Under the pieces are notes generated by a model. The model saw only the letters and a program-made list of their open reading frames with translations. It was not told the origin of the DNA and searched no databases. 64,000 bases of DNA from Paludibacteraceae bacterium (GTDB lineage Bacteria; Bacteroidota; Bacteroidia; Bacteroidales; Paludibacteraceae), in contig JAFSPA010000006.1 in assembly GCA_017443145.1 (NCBI GenBank), positions 248,001 through 312,000 of the forward strand, in the 5' to 3' direction. Shown piece by piece: positions 35,118 through 45,000 of the stretch. The position numbers and the translations under genes were made by a program. How positions within the stretch are numbered: position 1 is the stretch's first letter; each line of letters starts with the position of its first letter.

Positions 35118-36728
35118 TTAATTTATTTTGTTTCCCAAAATATCGTATTCTTCGTCGTTTCTGCGAATAACAATCAAGCCGTTTCTCAAATATTTACTGG
35201 CTGAGCGTTGGTTATTCGTTAGATATTGAGCCGCTGTCATTGGACCTGGGTCAGGATCTTCTTCTCCTTGTTCCACGGTCAGTTTAATCAGTCGGTCACA
35301 TTCTCCTTTTTGGGTTACAGTAACGAGTGTGTCTCCGTATTCCGTCAAAGTAATGTTATAGGGTTTATAGTAATATCCGGCTTGCATAGTGGATGGTTTG
35401 ACTTGGATGGTATCGAACTCCGTTTCGGGTGCTTTAATCCGCACGGTGATGTTTGCCACTTCCCATATATCCGGTGTTGTCCACGCTGAGTCCACAACGG
35501 TGGTGTCTGTGAGGTAGAGATGGTCACCAAAGGCAAAGCCTTTACCCTGGCAAACGGTCGTATCGATAGTCTCTTGTATCGTTGTATAATCACGTTCTAC
35601 ATTCACGATTAAATACTTGTCGCAGGTATTCTTTTTGTGCACCAGTTTCTCGTACGTTCCCCATCCGTCTTTGGGGATATAGATACCGTTGTAACTCTTG
35701 GGTAGTTGGCTGGCCTTATAACGCAGCGTTTCACGGACAGTATCCGGTGGAGTAACGGTGAGTTTGTACGTTGTCCACTTCAGGGTATCACCTTTGGTAA
35801 AGAGCGTATCTTTAGTATAAACGGTAGTGGATGTCAAGACGGTATCGTGCAACTCCAAGCGCATGCCTTGGCAGAACGTGGTATCGATAATCTGTGCACC
35901 ATAAATAATGTTACCGTGATAGGTCATACGTCCTACGTAATCGGCAGAATGTTCTACATGGATATAGAGGGTATCATTTGCTGTTTTTGCTGCCTTAATA
36001 GCTACGGAATCCAGCACCATAACGTGTGTTGAGTCTGTCAAGACGCTGCGTCCTATCTCCGGACCTGTGCAAGAACCCTTTGTGAGATAGATGGTAGCGG
36101 GTAAGTTGTTTTTCTGTTTCCATGCGATGAATCCACGTCCTGTACTGTGCATACGTGCCGGAACGAGTTGGTATACGTTCTCTGCTTCCGAGCACACGTT
36201 CGTAGTTCTGGGGAAAACGGGTAGTGTCTTCTCGCACGTAGAGTGCGGTCCTTGGTCGTACGGATAGCAATAGACTTGGCCCTGTCCTTTATCGTGCGGA
36301 TAGATGCGGATACGTGGTGTTAATGTTTGCATCATGGTTTGCGCCATTTCGCCCATTTCGTCTATTTTCTTTTGTATTTTCTCCACCTCCAGCTCGCGCA
36401 TCTGATTCGGGCCAACGGTTAATGATATATACGGGTCTTTGGCTGTGCAGAAGGGATATACTTCCATCGTTACGGAAACGTTGGAGTACCAGTTCGCAGA
36501 GACGCCTTGTTTGACATCATTGATGGAAGCCGTGTACCACATCGTATCTTTGACTACACGTTCTACGGGGAAAGAGAAGGCAATAGCCGTATTCCAGCAA
36601 TCGCAATAGTAATACGGAGCTCCCTTGTATTTACCCGGGCAATCATCGATGAGATATTGGGGTGCATACTGCTGTGCAGCAAGTGTTGATGCTGTCAGCA
36701 GAGCGAGTATGTAGAATAGATGTTTCAT
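35118..36728 (-). CDS. Secreted modular protein with short C-terminal motif
   Basis: 536 residues. Signal peptide MKHLFYILALLTASTLAAQ. The first module (DCWNTAIAFSFPVERVVKDTMWYTASINDV) is a distant match to the repeated modules of the 1781-residue protein. A short helical stretch (LEVEKIQKKIDEMGEMAQTMMQ) follows. The second half has repeated segments with paired Cys, such as DTTFCQGMRLELHDTVL and DTTVCQGKGFAFGDHLY. The tail KYLRNGLIVIRRNDEEYDIL is a variant of the short C-terminal motif seen in four other secreted proteins here. Function unknown; same transcript as its neighbours by spacing. Confidence 0.72.
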   Translation of the reverse strand: MKHLFYILALLTASTLAAQQYAPQYLIDDCPGKYKGAPYYYCDCWNTAIAFSFPVERVVKDTMWYTASINDVKQGVSANWYSNVSVTMEVYPFCTAKDPYISLTVGPNQMRELEVEKIQKKIDEMGEMAQTMMQTLTPRIRIYPHDKGQGQVYCYPYDQGPHSTCEKTLPVFPRTTNVCSEAENVYQLVPARMHSTGRGFIAWKQKNNLPATIYLTKGSCTGPEIGRSVLTDSTHVMVLDSVAIKAAKTANDTLYIHVEHSADYVGRMTYHGNIIYGAQIIDTTFCQGMRLELHDTVLTSTTVYTKDTLFTKGDTLKWTTYKLTVTPPDTVRETLRYKASQLPKSYNGIYIPKDGWGTYEKLVHKKNTCDKYLIVNVERDYTTIQETIDTTVCQGKGFAFGDHLYLTDTTVVDSAWTTPDIWEVANITVRIKAPETEFDTIQVKPSTMQAGYYYKPYNITLTEYGDTLVTVTQKGECDRLIKLTVEQGEEDPDPGPMTAAQYLTNNQRSASKYLRNGLIVIRRNDEEYDILGNKIN

Positions 36729-36753
36729 TGTTGGTTGTTGTCTTAATTGTGTT

Positions 36754-37614
36754 TTAATAGTCTAAGCAGACGCACGTCTTCTGCGGTCTGAAGCCGACTA
36801 ATAGTGTTAATTTTGCTCCCACGGCAAGCTGGCGAGATGTGATGTCTGAGTTGTATTTAACGGTTGGCAACACCGTAGCCTCGGTATAAGGTGCTTGCAT
36901 AGAGGCTGTTTCTTGGTTTTGTGTCGGGCTGTAAGCTTTGAGTATTCCGCAGTCAGCCCAGATGCCCCATTTGAGTCGAATTGGATTCTGCCAGTTCTCG
37001 TTGGGTAATGGAATAGGTCCTCCTATTTCGAGGTGTCCGTATATCTGGACGTTCCATTTCATTTCCTCGTACGCTCCGCCATTGGATTGCGCAAAGATGT
37101 CGGTATGTGTTCCCGGCAGTACGCCGTAGTACTCGGACCACGCTTGTACGTGTGCTTGAGCTCGTGTCTCGCCCCAGACGGATAGTGCGGGTTTGAGTCC
37201 GGCGAGGAAGTAGATTGGGCCGAAGTCGCATCCTACCGCAATCGGCAGTGCCATATTGACCATCCGATATGCTTCGCGGCGTTGGTACATCTCGCCATGG
37301 CGAACGATCTCCAGTCCTTCTTGCTCCATACGTGTGCTATCTTTGATGCCATTCACGCGGTTGGTCATGTAGCCATATTGTCCTTCGAGACCGACATGAA
37401 CGAGTAGCATATTCCTTGCGTATCGGTAGCCTATCCCTAGCGAAACGGCTGCACCTTCTGCGGGCTTAATTTCGTTGCCGGAAGTGAGTAATGCGCCATA
37501 TCCTGCGCCCACTTCAACCACGAAGAAATCTTTCGGGTCACGGCTATACGGTCTTGCTACCACTTGGAGCGCCATCGCCATCACTACTATCACTAATCCC
37601 CAACGACGCATCAA
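36754..37614 (-). CDS. Outer-membrane beta-barrel protein
   Basis: 286 residues with an N-terminal signal (WGLVIVVMAMALQVVA). Alternating aromatic/glycine strands (FFVVEVGAGYGALLTSG, AAVSLGIGYRYARNMLLVHVGLEGQYGY, MALPIAVGCDFGPIYFLAGLKPALSVW, RQLAVGAKLTLLVGF) point to an eight- to ten-stranded barrel like those that accompany T9SS substrates in Bacteroidota. No family name can be given. The start overlaps the stop of the preceding gene by 4 bp, so they are coupled. Possible partner for transport or anchoring of the neighbouring surface proteins (inference). Confidence 0.7.
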   Translation of the reverse strand: MMRRWGLVIVVMAMALQVVARPYSRDPKDFFVVEVGAGYGALLTSGNEIKPAEGAAVSLGIGYRYARNMLLVHVGLEGQYGYMTNRVNGIKDSTRMEQEGLEIVRHGEMYQRREAYRMVNMALPIAVGCDFGPIYFLAGLKPALSVWGETRAQAHVQAWSEYYGVLPGTHTDIFAQSNGGAYEEMKWNVQIYGHLEIGGPIPLPNENWQNPIRLKWGIWADCGILKAYSPTQNQETASMQAPYTEATVLPTVKYNSDITSRQLAVGAKLTLLVGFRPQKTCVCLDY

Positions 37615-39227
37615 TAGACAAGCAGTTTTATTTTCTGAACCGCGTGGTTCATGTTTGTATCCCCTTCCGGCAGGCAGATGAGCACGTATAATCCGCTCAT
37701 AGCCGGTAATGTCAGTTTCTGTACGCCCTTATCAGCAGCAAAGTCACCAAGTAGAATCATCTTTCCGTTCGGACCATAGAGGTAGTATTTACCCGCGCCA
37801 CTTGACGTCGAGAGATAGACATACGGTTCGGCAGCGGATATATACGTCGGGTGTACGGAGAGCATAGTGTGTTGCTCCTGTTTGGAAGCGCCCGCACCAT
37901 AAACCATCGAGCATATCCATGTCGTGTCGCATGCCGGGCAGTCGCGCTTAAGCAGGTACGCCGAGTATTCGCCGTCCGGACGATTGGTCAACAATAGGCG
38001 ATCGATATCTGAATCGATCTTCTTACCGTCGCACATCCACTGGATATTCATCGAATTGAAGTCCTCTATCATCGAGCGGTTGATGACGAGCGTTTGGTCA
38101 ATCTGCCGCAGGGCCTCGATACAGGTATACTCTTTCGGGTAACAGTCGTCCGTAAGCGTCAAGTGCAGCACAATAATCGAATCGCAGCCATCCATAGTCT
38201 TGAGCGAATCCGTATAATTGCCGGAAAGGACATAGGTTGAGTCGTGCCACGTGTACATCGAGTCACAGATTGTCACGAACGTATCGACTGAGTAGGTCTC
38301 GTTAATGGTCAGATAGAGGGAATGAACTGTATCCTGATAAACCTTGTTCGAGGACTTACCTTGGATTGTATCGGTGGAATACAGCCCTGTCTCGCGCAGA
38401 CTCTGTCCCCGCCATTGGTACGGCGCCTCGGAGCGACAGATTGTGATACGGTCGGTATCGCAATTGAGGTGACGGATAGCCAGATTGAGTGTGATCATCG
38501 AGTCGCAACCGGCTGCATTCTCTGTGATATACACAGGACCAGCGATGCTCTTGTAATAGGTATTACCATTGAGCCACTTGAGGCTATCGTAAGCCTCGAC
38601 ATTAGCCGTCGAAGAAGAAGGTTGGAGGATGGTCACGTGGAGTGAGACAGTACTGTCGCAACCGATGGTATTCTTGAACAAGCGTGTATAGTCACCGGTA
38701 TCAAAGATTGTTGTATCGCCCCAAGTGTATGAGGTACAAGCAGATACGTCCGGAAGGTCGGTATGCACAGGAATACAAGCGGGGATAATCTCCGCCGTTG
38801 CTGTTTCGTGCGTCGAGAAATAGAAGTAGAGTTTCTCTGCCGGTTCGGCTATGTGATCAACGGTCCAGCGCCAAGCCATGCGGCAATCCTCGAAGGTCAT
38901 CTCGGCCTTAAGGGTATCACCTGACGGATACTGAATAAGATACGGGATTGGTCCGAAAGCCGTATCGGGCAGGTAGTACACCGTTGTCGGGAGGTAGATA
39001 TCGTCCAGCGCGAAGAAGTTCTCGTCTCCTTCGGTCACGTTAGCCGTCGAGCGGACGCTGATTGTAGGCGCGTTACTTACGTTCGTGCCGAGCGTGAGTG
39101 CTTGTGCCCGCGCGTATAATGAAAAATCAGGTGCAAAAAGCATGCTCAAAATCAGGCACACCGAAGCGACCAACCCGAGGTGACGGGTTGTCCGACTCAC
39201 GAAATCATATGTGATTAATCTTCCCAT
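37611..39227 (-). CDS. Secreted protein with GCDS modules and T9SS-like C-terminal domain
   Basis: 538 residues from the start chosen at 39227 (MGRLITYDFV); earlier in-frame ATGs lie too close to the promoter at 39256-39287. The signal (HLGLVASVCLILSMLFA) lies near residues 17-33. A first module with FALDDIYLPTTVYYLP and a Cys pair is followed by three repeats built on CxSYTWxDTT...GCDSxVxLxxT, shared with the 1781-residue protein. The C-terminus (KYYLYGPNGKMILLGDF...SGLYVLICLPEGD...VQKIKLLVY) resembles a T9SS sorting domain. It seems to start a transcript that continues into the barrel gene. Confidence 0.75.
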   Translation of the reverse strand: MGRLITYDFVSRTTRHLGLVASVCLILSMLFAPDFSLYARAQALTLGTNVSNAPTISVRSTANVTEGDENFFALDDIYLPTTVYYLPDTAFGPIPYLIQYPSGDTLKAEMTFEDCRMAWRWTVDHIAEPAEKLYFYFSTHETATAEIIPACIPVHTDLPDVSACTSYTWGDTTIFDTGDYTRLFKNTIGCDSTVSLHVTILQPSSSTANVEAYDSLKWLNGNTYYKSIAGPVYITENAAGCDSMITLNLAIRHLNCDTDRITICRSEAPYQWRGQSLRETGLYSTDTIQGKSSNKVYQDTVHSLYLTINETYSVDTFVTICDSMYTWHDSTYVLSGNYTDSLKTMDGCDSIIVLHLTLTDDCYPKEYTCIEALRQIDQTLVINRSMIEDFNSMNIQWMCDGKKIDSDIDRLLLTNRPDGEYSAYLLKRDCPACDTTWICSMVYGAGASKQEQHTMLSVHPTYISAAEPYVYLSTSSGAGKYYLYGPNGKMILLGDFAADKGVQKLTLPAMSGLYVLICLPEGDTNMNHAVQKIKLLVY

Positions 39228-39255
39228 AGGCGCACGTACGCGCATAAAAATCGCG

Positions 39256-39287
39256 CAAAAGTACTGCTTTTTTTTCAATTATGCAAA
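39256..39287 (-). promoter_or_regulatory. Promoter inside the surface-protein cluster
   Basis: Minus-strand TTTG, 20 bp, TACTTTTG, then C; bases before the -7 box are GCAG. It is the only clear promoter found within the cluster and gives a leader of about 24 bases to the ATG at 39227. Confidence 0.75.
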
Positions 39288-39304
39288 CTTTTTTAGAAAA
39301 ATCT

Positions 39305-41164
39305 TTAATTTTTAATTAAAACAGCTATTTTTTCGTCCTTTCCGGAGAGTGTATAGTCTCCCGGTTGGAGTTTGATGGTATGTGGAGCATCAGTTGGGAG
39401 TTGATGCCATTCCGCCACTTTTGTGGATGTTGCGTTGTAGATAATAATATCCTGTTCGACAGACACTTTGACGGTAATATTCTGCGCTCCGGACGACTCT
39501 TTTTCTCCGCACGTAACATGCACAGTAGCAGCAGGATAGACGATTGGCGCGGGGTCTTGCTCCTCTGGGGCAGTAGTGGTGAGTGTCACATGACCACCAC
39601 CCCCTCTATCGGTGTAGAGACGCAGGTAGATAAAACCATTATCATCTATCACGCGCGGTTCCCAAGAATCTATCGTAGAGGATGTAACCTTTTTGACGTT
39701 TTTGTTCTGCAACGTAACTGCTCCATTTGGCAGGAGATTGGATGCACTTGTATTCGAAGTTATATAACACGAATCAGCAAAAAGCGCAAAGCACTTCTGG
39801 GTTTGATCAAATTGAAGCGTTATGTCACCGTTTTTCCATTGCGGATAGTGCAATTTAAAAATACGAGCATCTCTACGGTCGATTTGCATAACCGTATCTT
39901 TTGGAGGGAGATATATTGCTGCACCTTTTTTCGAGCAATCTGCCGGATACCAGCGTTGCGGGGTAATCGTAGTCTTCGCGGTACACCAAATTTTGATGTA
40001 TAGATATTGCTCGCTGGTTTTTTTCCAAAGCGCTTCCATCTCATCCGCATAGAGTCCGAGCCAGTGACCATCTGTTGCTGCTAAGAACTGATAGGATGCG
40101 ATAGCCTGTTTGGGTGTGAACTTTGGATCCGTTCCCACATAGAGTTTGAAGACATGATTAGTCGGTGTTGTGAACTTGATATCCTCGGTCCAAGTAAATG
40201 GAATAGCATAGGTCTTAACGAGTGTATCGGAAGCCACAACATCGGTAGTCTTGTTATAGCGCAGAAGCGTTGCTCCGTCGCGTGGTGGGGCTTGCGGTAC
40301 GCGTTCTATCTTAAGCGTTCCTGAGCCGGTGGTGTACCATTTAGCGAAGAACATACCTGCCTCAGAGGAGTAGTCGCCTCCATTGACATAGTATTTGAGC
40401 TGATTGGACGTAAGTTTGAATGTGTCCTTCGGCTGTAAAGTCTGGAAGTTTGCAATCTTGGGGTTGCTATTATCCTCCGGGTCAAACTCGCATTCAGTAG
40501 CGACGGATAGTTGCAGCGGTGCTGTTCCGTTCCACACGTAGCGAATAGAGTCCTCCATCCACTGGATATAGGGAACGATTACGTGTCTTGACTTATCGTT
40601 AGGCAGCACTTTGACGGTATCTCCGGCGTGCATGAATTTACTGCCGTCCATACAGTTACCAAAGGCATCGGGTGACATGGTCATGGTACCGGTAGATTTA
40701 TAGGTCACCCTTATATATACCACGACGTTATAGTCAATACCCATTTGGAGTAATAAGTCGCGGTATGTTTTACCCATGGCGATATAGTATGCGAACGAAC
40801 CGTCTTCGAGTGTTGTGACTTTGAGTTCGGGTTTATGGGGCATGTCCCACTCAATACCACTTCCACCGGTTTTCTTGCAGAAGAGGGAGCATAGGATAGA
40901 GTCCTCATAGACACCTGGTTTACAGGTAAAGTCCATTTCGACAATAGGCGGTTGGTTAGGTGTAGAGGTCTTAAAATACACCGCCAGCGGCAGGTCGAAT
41001 GTATTAGCAGAGTAATAGACTGTTCCTGTCTTCGTGATATTGGCAGAATAATCCTTCCCTAACGGAATAGGGTCACACCACGAATCACCTTGTTTTGCGA
41101 ATGCCGCCGTAGAGACGGTAAGCATAGCACAGACGAGTGCCGATAATAACGATATGTGTTTCAT
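39305..41164 (-). CDS. Secreted modular surface protein
   Basis: 619 residues from the start at 41164 (MKHISLLSALVCAMLTVSTA signal); an ATG 18 bp upstream is the alternative. Two to three repeated modules have the pattern D-x-W-C-D-P-I-P-L-G, then V-Y-Y-S/W-Y-x-T and F-K-L-Y/L-x-x-S, related to the modules of the other proteins in the cluster. The end (DIIIYNATSTKVAEW, then PHTIKLQPGDYTLSG, then EKIAVLIKN) resembles a short T9SS C-terminal domain. No enzymatic motif is seen. Lies between the 282-residue protein gene and the promoter at 39256. Confidence 0.72.
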   Translation of the reverse strand: MKHISLLSALVCAMLTVSTAAFAKQGDSWCDPIPLGKDYSANITKTGTVYYSANTFDLPLAVYFKTSTPNQPPIVEMDFTCKPGVYEDSILCSLFCKKTGGSGIEWDMPHKPELKVTTLEDGSFAYYIAMGKTYRDLLLQMGIDYNVVVYIRVTYKSTGTMTMSPDAFGNCMDGSKFMHAGDTVKVLPNDKSRHVIVPYIQWMEDSIRYVWNGTAPLQLSVATECEFDPEDNSNPKIANFQTLQPKDTFKLTSNQLKYYVNGGDYSSEAGMFFAKWYTTGSGTLKIERVPQAPPRDGATLLRYNKTTDVVASDTLVKTYAIPFTWTEDIKFTTPTNHVFKLYVGTDPKFTPKQAIASYQFLAATDGHWLGLYADEMEALWKKTSEQYLYIKIWCTAKTTITPQRWYPADCSKKGAAIYLPPKDTVMQIDRRDARIFKLHYPQWKNGDITLQFDQTQKCFALFADSCYITSNTSASNLLPNGAVTLQNKNVKKVTSSTIDSWEPRVIDDNGFIYLRLYTDRGGGGHVTLTTTAPEEQDPAPIVYPAATVHVTCGEKESSGAQNITVKVSVEQDIIIYNATSTKVAEWHQLPTDAPHTIKLQPGDYTLSGKDEKIAVLIKN

Positions 41165-41182
41165 AACTCTACGAATTATCAA

Positions 41183-42031
41183 TTACTTAGTTGTTTGTTT
41201 TCTTTTTGCCACATAGTAGCCATATCCGGCCGCAGCGAGCAGTATCATCAGCCATGGGGTCGTGCCAATTGGAGTGTCTGGGTCGGATTGGTCGCCCTTA
41301 TAAACCCAAGAGGAACCATTCCATACATAAACCTTTCCATCTTCAATTTTAGTGTCAGCCTCTACCCATCCTTCCGTATCATAAATATACCATTTTCCGT
41401 CATCACCTTGCGCGAGTTCACCCACAGCAGGATCGGCAGGTAATACGCGTCTTGGCCCCATCGCACGAGCCGCCATCGGTGTTCCGGCATCGGCGAGGAT
41501 AGAGGATGTTGTCGCCATATTTATATTATTGACCGCGAGCGTCTGCGTGCGTGTACGCACGCTCGGGAGCGACATAGCGATTGTCGGCGCGCTAAAGGAT
41601 GCAGAGGGTGTACTCTGTTGGTAGTTGGTCGTTCCGAACGAAGCCGTACCGGAAGCGCCACTACCCGATCCTATAGAGTGCATCTCGTGGTCCGAAGTCT
41701 GATAGACCCGATAGGTTCCTTGACTTGTTTGTACACGTTGTGCGGTCGTTACACCACTGCGGTAGGTTGCTACTGCGTTGTGATGGAATAGCGACCGCGA
41801 GGAGGTGGAAGCCATCGGCAGCGTTACTGTATAGCCTTGCTGTGTCGGCGTGGCATAAACAGTCGGTCCATCATAACGCGGGAGCGTTATTCCTTCCCAG
41901 TCTCCTACCGCAAAAGTCGTCATATCATCGTCATTGCTGTGCAGGATGTTTCTTACGCCAAAGAAGACACTCGCTGCACACGATAATAGCACGACAATCA
42001 ATATAACATATTGTCTATGTTGTTTGTTCAT
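41183..42031 (-). CDS. Small surface protein with C-terminal transmembrane anchor (PIG-TM-KRK tail)
   Basis: 282 residues. The N-terminal hydrophobic segment (YVILIVVLLSCAASVFFGV) is either an uncleaved helix or a lipoprotein-like signal with Cys after LLS. The middle is Ser/Thr-rich and low in complexity. Residues about 210-245 hold two short W-Y/W repeats (GKWYIYDTEGW and WNGSSWVYKG). The end reads TPIGTTPWLMILLAAAGYGY then VAKRKQTTK: a conserved-looking PIG, one membrane helix and a basic tail, the tripartite form of sortase- or exosortase-like sorting signals. It lies directly after the 3607-residue adhesin gene and may be its partner. Function unknown. Confidence 0.65.
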   Translation of the reverse strand: MNKQHRQYVILIVVLLSCAASVFFGVRNILHSNDDDMTTFAVGDWEGITLPRYDGPTVYATPTQQGYTVTLPMASTSSRSLFHHNAVATYRSGVTTAQRVQTSQGTYRVYQTSDHEMHSIGSGSGASGTASFGTTNYQQSTPSASFSAPTIAMSLPSVRTRTQTLAVNNINMATTSSILADAGTPMAARAMGPRRVLPADPAVGELAQGDDGKWYIYDTEGWVEADTKIEDGKVYVWNGSSWVYKGDQSDPDTPIGTTPWLMILLAAAGYGYYVAKRKQTTK

Positions 42032-42061
42032 TTTTGTACCTTATGTTTAACAGACCTTAAT

Positions 42062-45000
42062 TTACTTTAGTTCGCACTGACGTCCCGTCATGTCGTATAC
42101 GCGTCCTTGATAAATAATATATACCTTATCGTTATAAATAATTTTTTGTGCTTTGTCTTTTTCGGACTTAATATGGTTCACACCGGTAGTTACCTCCGGT
42201 GCGTCGGCAGCAAATACGCATTGGAGATAGAACCGACCTGCGTTCGTTCCTTGCGTGAGGTTAGCGGCGAAATCGCTCTCTAACAAATCGGTTACCAATC
42301 CTGTTTGCGTATCGTGCAGGAGCACATACTGCAGACGACCGAGGTAGTCGTTCTCCATCATGGAGAAGATATACTCACCTTCAGTAGCCGCATAAACGGT
42401 TAATGGGATACGTGTCTCGGCGAGGCTATCCGGCACGGCTGCGAATGCCAACTTGCCGCAAGGCAGTTCGGAGTAAAGTAATGCTTTTCCGCCTTCGAGA
42501 GACTGTTTCGCCACGTCATAGCCGGACTCATAGTCCATAACGAATTTCTCAGGATGAACAAAGATATTCGTCTCATCCAGTTTGTCGCCATTCGTATTCT
42601 CAATAGTCAGCTGCATCCACTGTGTCGGGATAGAAGCATTCCATGCGCGACGCGGAGCAGAGAGTACCATTCGAGATCCTTTAAAATCTAATGTACCAGC
42701 CTTACTTGCCTGATAGTAGAACGGAACTGCCGGATAAATAGTTTCCGGAATATGTTGCCAGTAGCTTCCATCTGTCTGTAATTCAGACACTTTGAGTCCA
42801 TCCTCCGGATTGCTTCCAAAATTCTGCACATATTTACCCAAGAGAGGCGAGCACAAAGCATTCCAGCCGGAGTTAGCGGCAATCCATTGCTCTGTTTTTC
42901 CCGTCGGTTCTGTGTATGCCACACCGACTTGCGTAGTCGGAGAAGCCGGTAAAGTAACCGGGAAATAGTACTCCTGATAGTATTTGGTTGTGACAAACAT
43001 CTCATACCCTCTTGATGCTGCAATTACACCACCAACTTTACCATTTTCTTCGTCTCCCTCTTCGGTGGAGAGAAGTATCCAGTTGGATTGGCTTTCCGTA
43101 TTAACCGGACCATTGTTTGCGCGACTCTTTTCGCTGTAACTCTTGAGCATCCACGAGGTGGTATAGGCAATCTTAGCGCCATTGGAGAGTCGAACATTCT
43201 TCACATTGGATACAAGTGGTATTGCAAACTGATAGTACTTTGAGTTATCGGCAATTTTACGGGTGTAGTATGCCTTACCAGCAGTTATCGTGCCTTGGTT
43301 ATCCAATATAGCAGCCTCCCACGGCGTTGTCCGGAGCATCAACGAATCAACTTTTAGCGTAACTCCACTATTTACTACGAGTTCTGCACTCGGAGCGACA
43401 TAGATAGCATTTACGGTTGTATTACTGCTTACAGTTAGTGTTCCACTATTTACATATACGATGCTGTAACTTTTTGTATCGCTCAGTACTGCGTTTTCAG
43501 CAGAATAGATATGCGGCACGATATATTTCTGTCGTGACCAAACACCGTCATTTGCACCACTTACTTTGAGGACAATATAGTCGTCCGCTGTATGTGTATC
43601 GTGGCGTGCTATTTGAAGTGTTCTATCCGTTGCGCGGTTGGCTTTAGTGTACGAGTCCGAACCTTTAGTGATAGTCCAATTGGTCTTGTCGGTTGGCAGG
43701 CTAAGTCCGTTGGCGTTAACAATGAGATAATCGTCAGTCCACTCCACTACATCCAAGAAATTGCCGTAGAAACGCTCTGCTTTAACTATATATGCCGCAG
43801 TATAGGAACCATTCTTATTATCCGTCCAACTATCAAATGTATAGGTATAATCTTCATCATCGTAGTCGCCCGGATTGGCAGGAGTAGAAGAACTGAATAC
43901 CGATGTCTGCGAACCTGTAGCAGGGTCTATATAATAATACGTCTGTCCGGCCTCTGTCCATTTGGCATACAATGTGATGTCGCTTGTATATGCTGTAGCG
44001 CCAAGAGATGTAACTGCGCTTCCGGTACATTCCGGATTGGTGAACCAACCATCGAAGGTGTAATTTTCTTTAGTACCATCTACCAGAGCCGTTGCCGTGC
44101 CATATGTATGCGTAGCAGGCAAGGAAGCGATGTTGTTACCGGTGAATGTAACATCGCCTTGATCCTTATACGTAATATTGTACGTATTCGGCGTGAAGCG
44201 CGCATAGGCCGTCAAAGCGAAGGTTATTATCGTGGATGCTGTATATTCAGTACCTCCGGTAGTGTAGGTCGTAAACCACCCATCGAAGGAATAATTATCT
44301 TTCGTTGCCACAGGCAGCGTGCCGATTGTCGCACCTTTCTTCACTACGGTGTAAGGCGTTGCACATGAACCGCCATTGGTTGTAGCATCCCATGTAACTT
44401 TGTATGCCTCAGCTACTTCGTATTTGTACGGATCTTCGCCAGTCAGAGGCAGTACGTGATAGTTGCAAGACTTAATCGGAGCGGTGTAATTTGCAAGGTT
44501 GGTATTGATGTTATACCATCCGCCCTTAACGTCCAACGCTGTATTGGTTGCTGACGTATTAACAGCATAGGTCTTAGATGTACCGGTAATGTTGAACTTA
44601 CCACCTGCGACAGTAACGGTAGGTATTCTGTCAGTTGTAACATCCCCTATGGTTTCACTGTTCTGTGCCGCAACTACAATTCCGTATGCTGTATTGGTAG
44701 CCGTCACATTAAATGTACCATCAGTAATCTCTATAATACCCGGCATACGGTGTGTTCCTGCTATCGTATCTGTTGCATTTTCAGGAAGCACAAGGTTTAC
44801 CGTTCTACTGAAAAGTCCAGCATAAGCGCCATATGCGGTTGTGGCAGTTGTGGTTACATTGAACGTTCCTCCATTGATGTTAATCGTTCCGGAATACTTA
44901 GCCTTGCCATTTTTGCCGACCGTACCATACGCAAATACTCCATAGGCTCTTGAAGCACCGGAAGTCACGTTAAAAGTGGGATTGCCATTTACTGTAACTG

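Noticed and set aside
43592..44368. Open frame of 258 codons opposite the adhesin gene
   Set aside because: Shadow of repeat-rich coding sequence.
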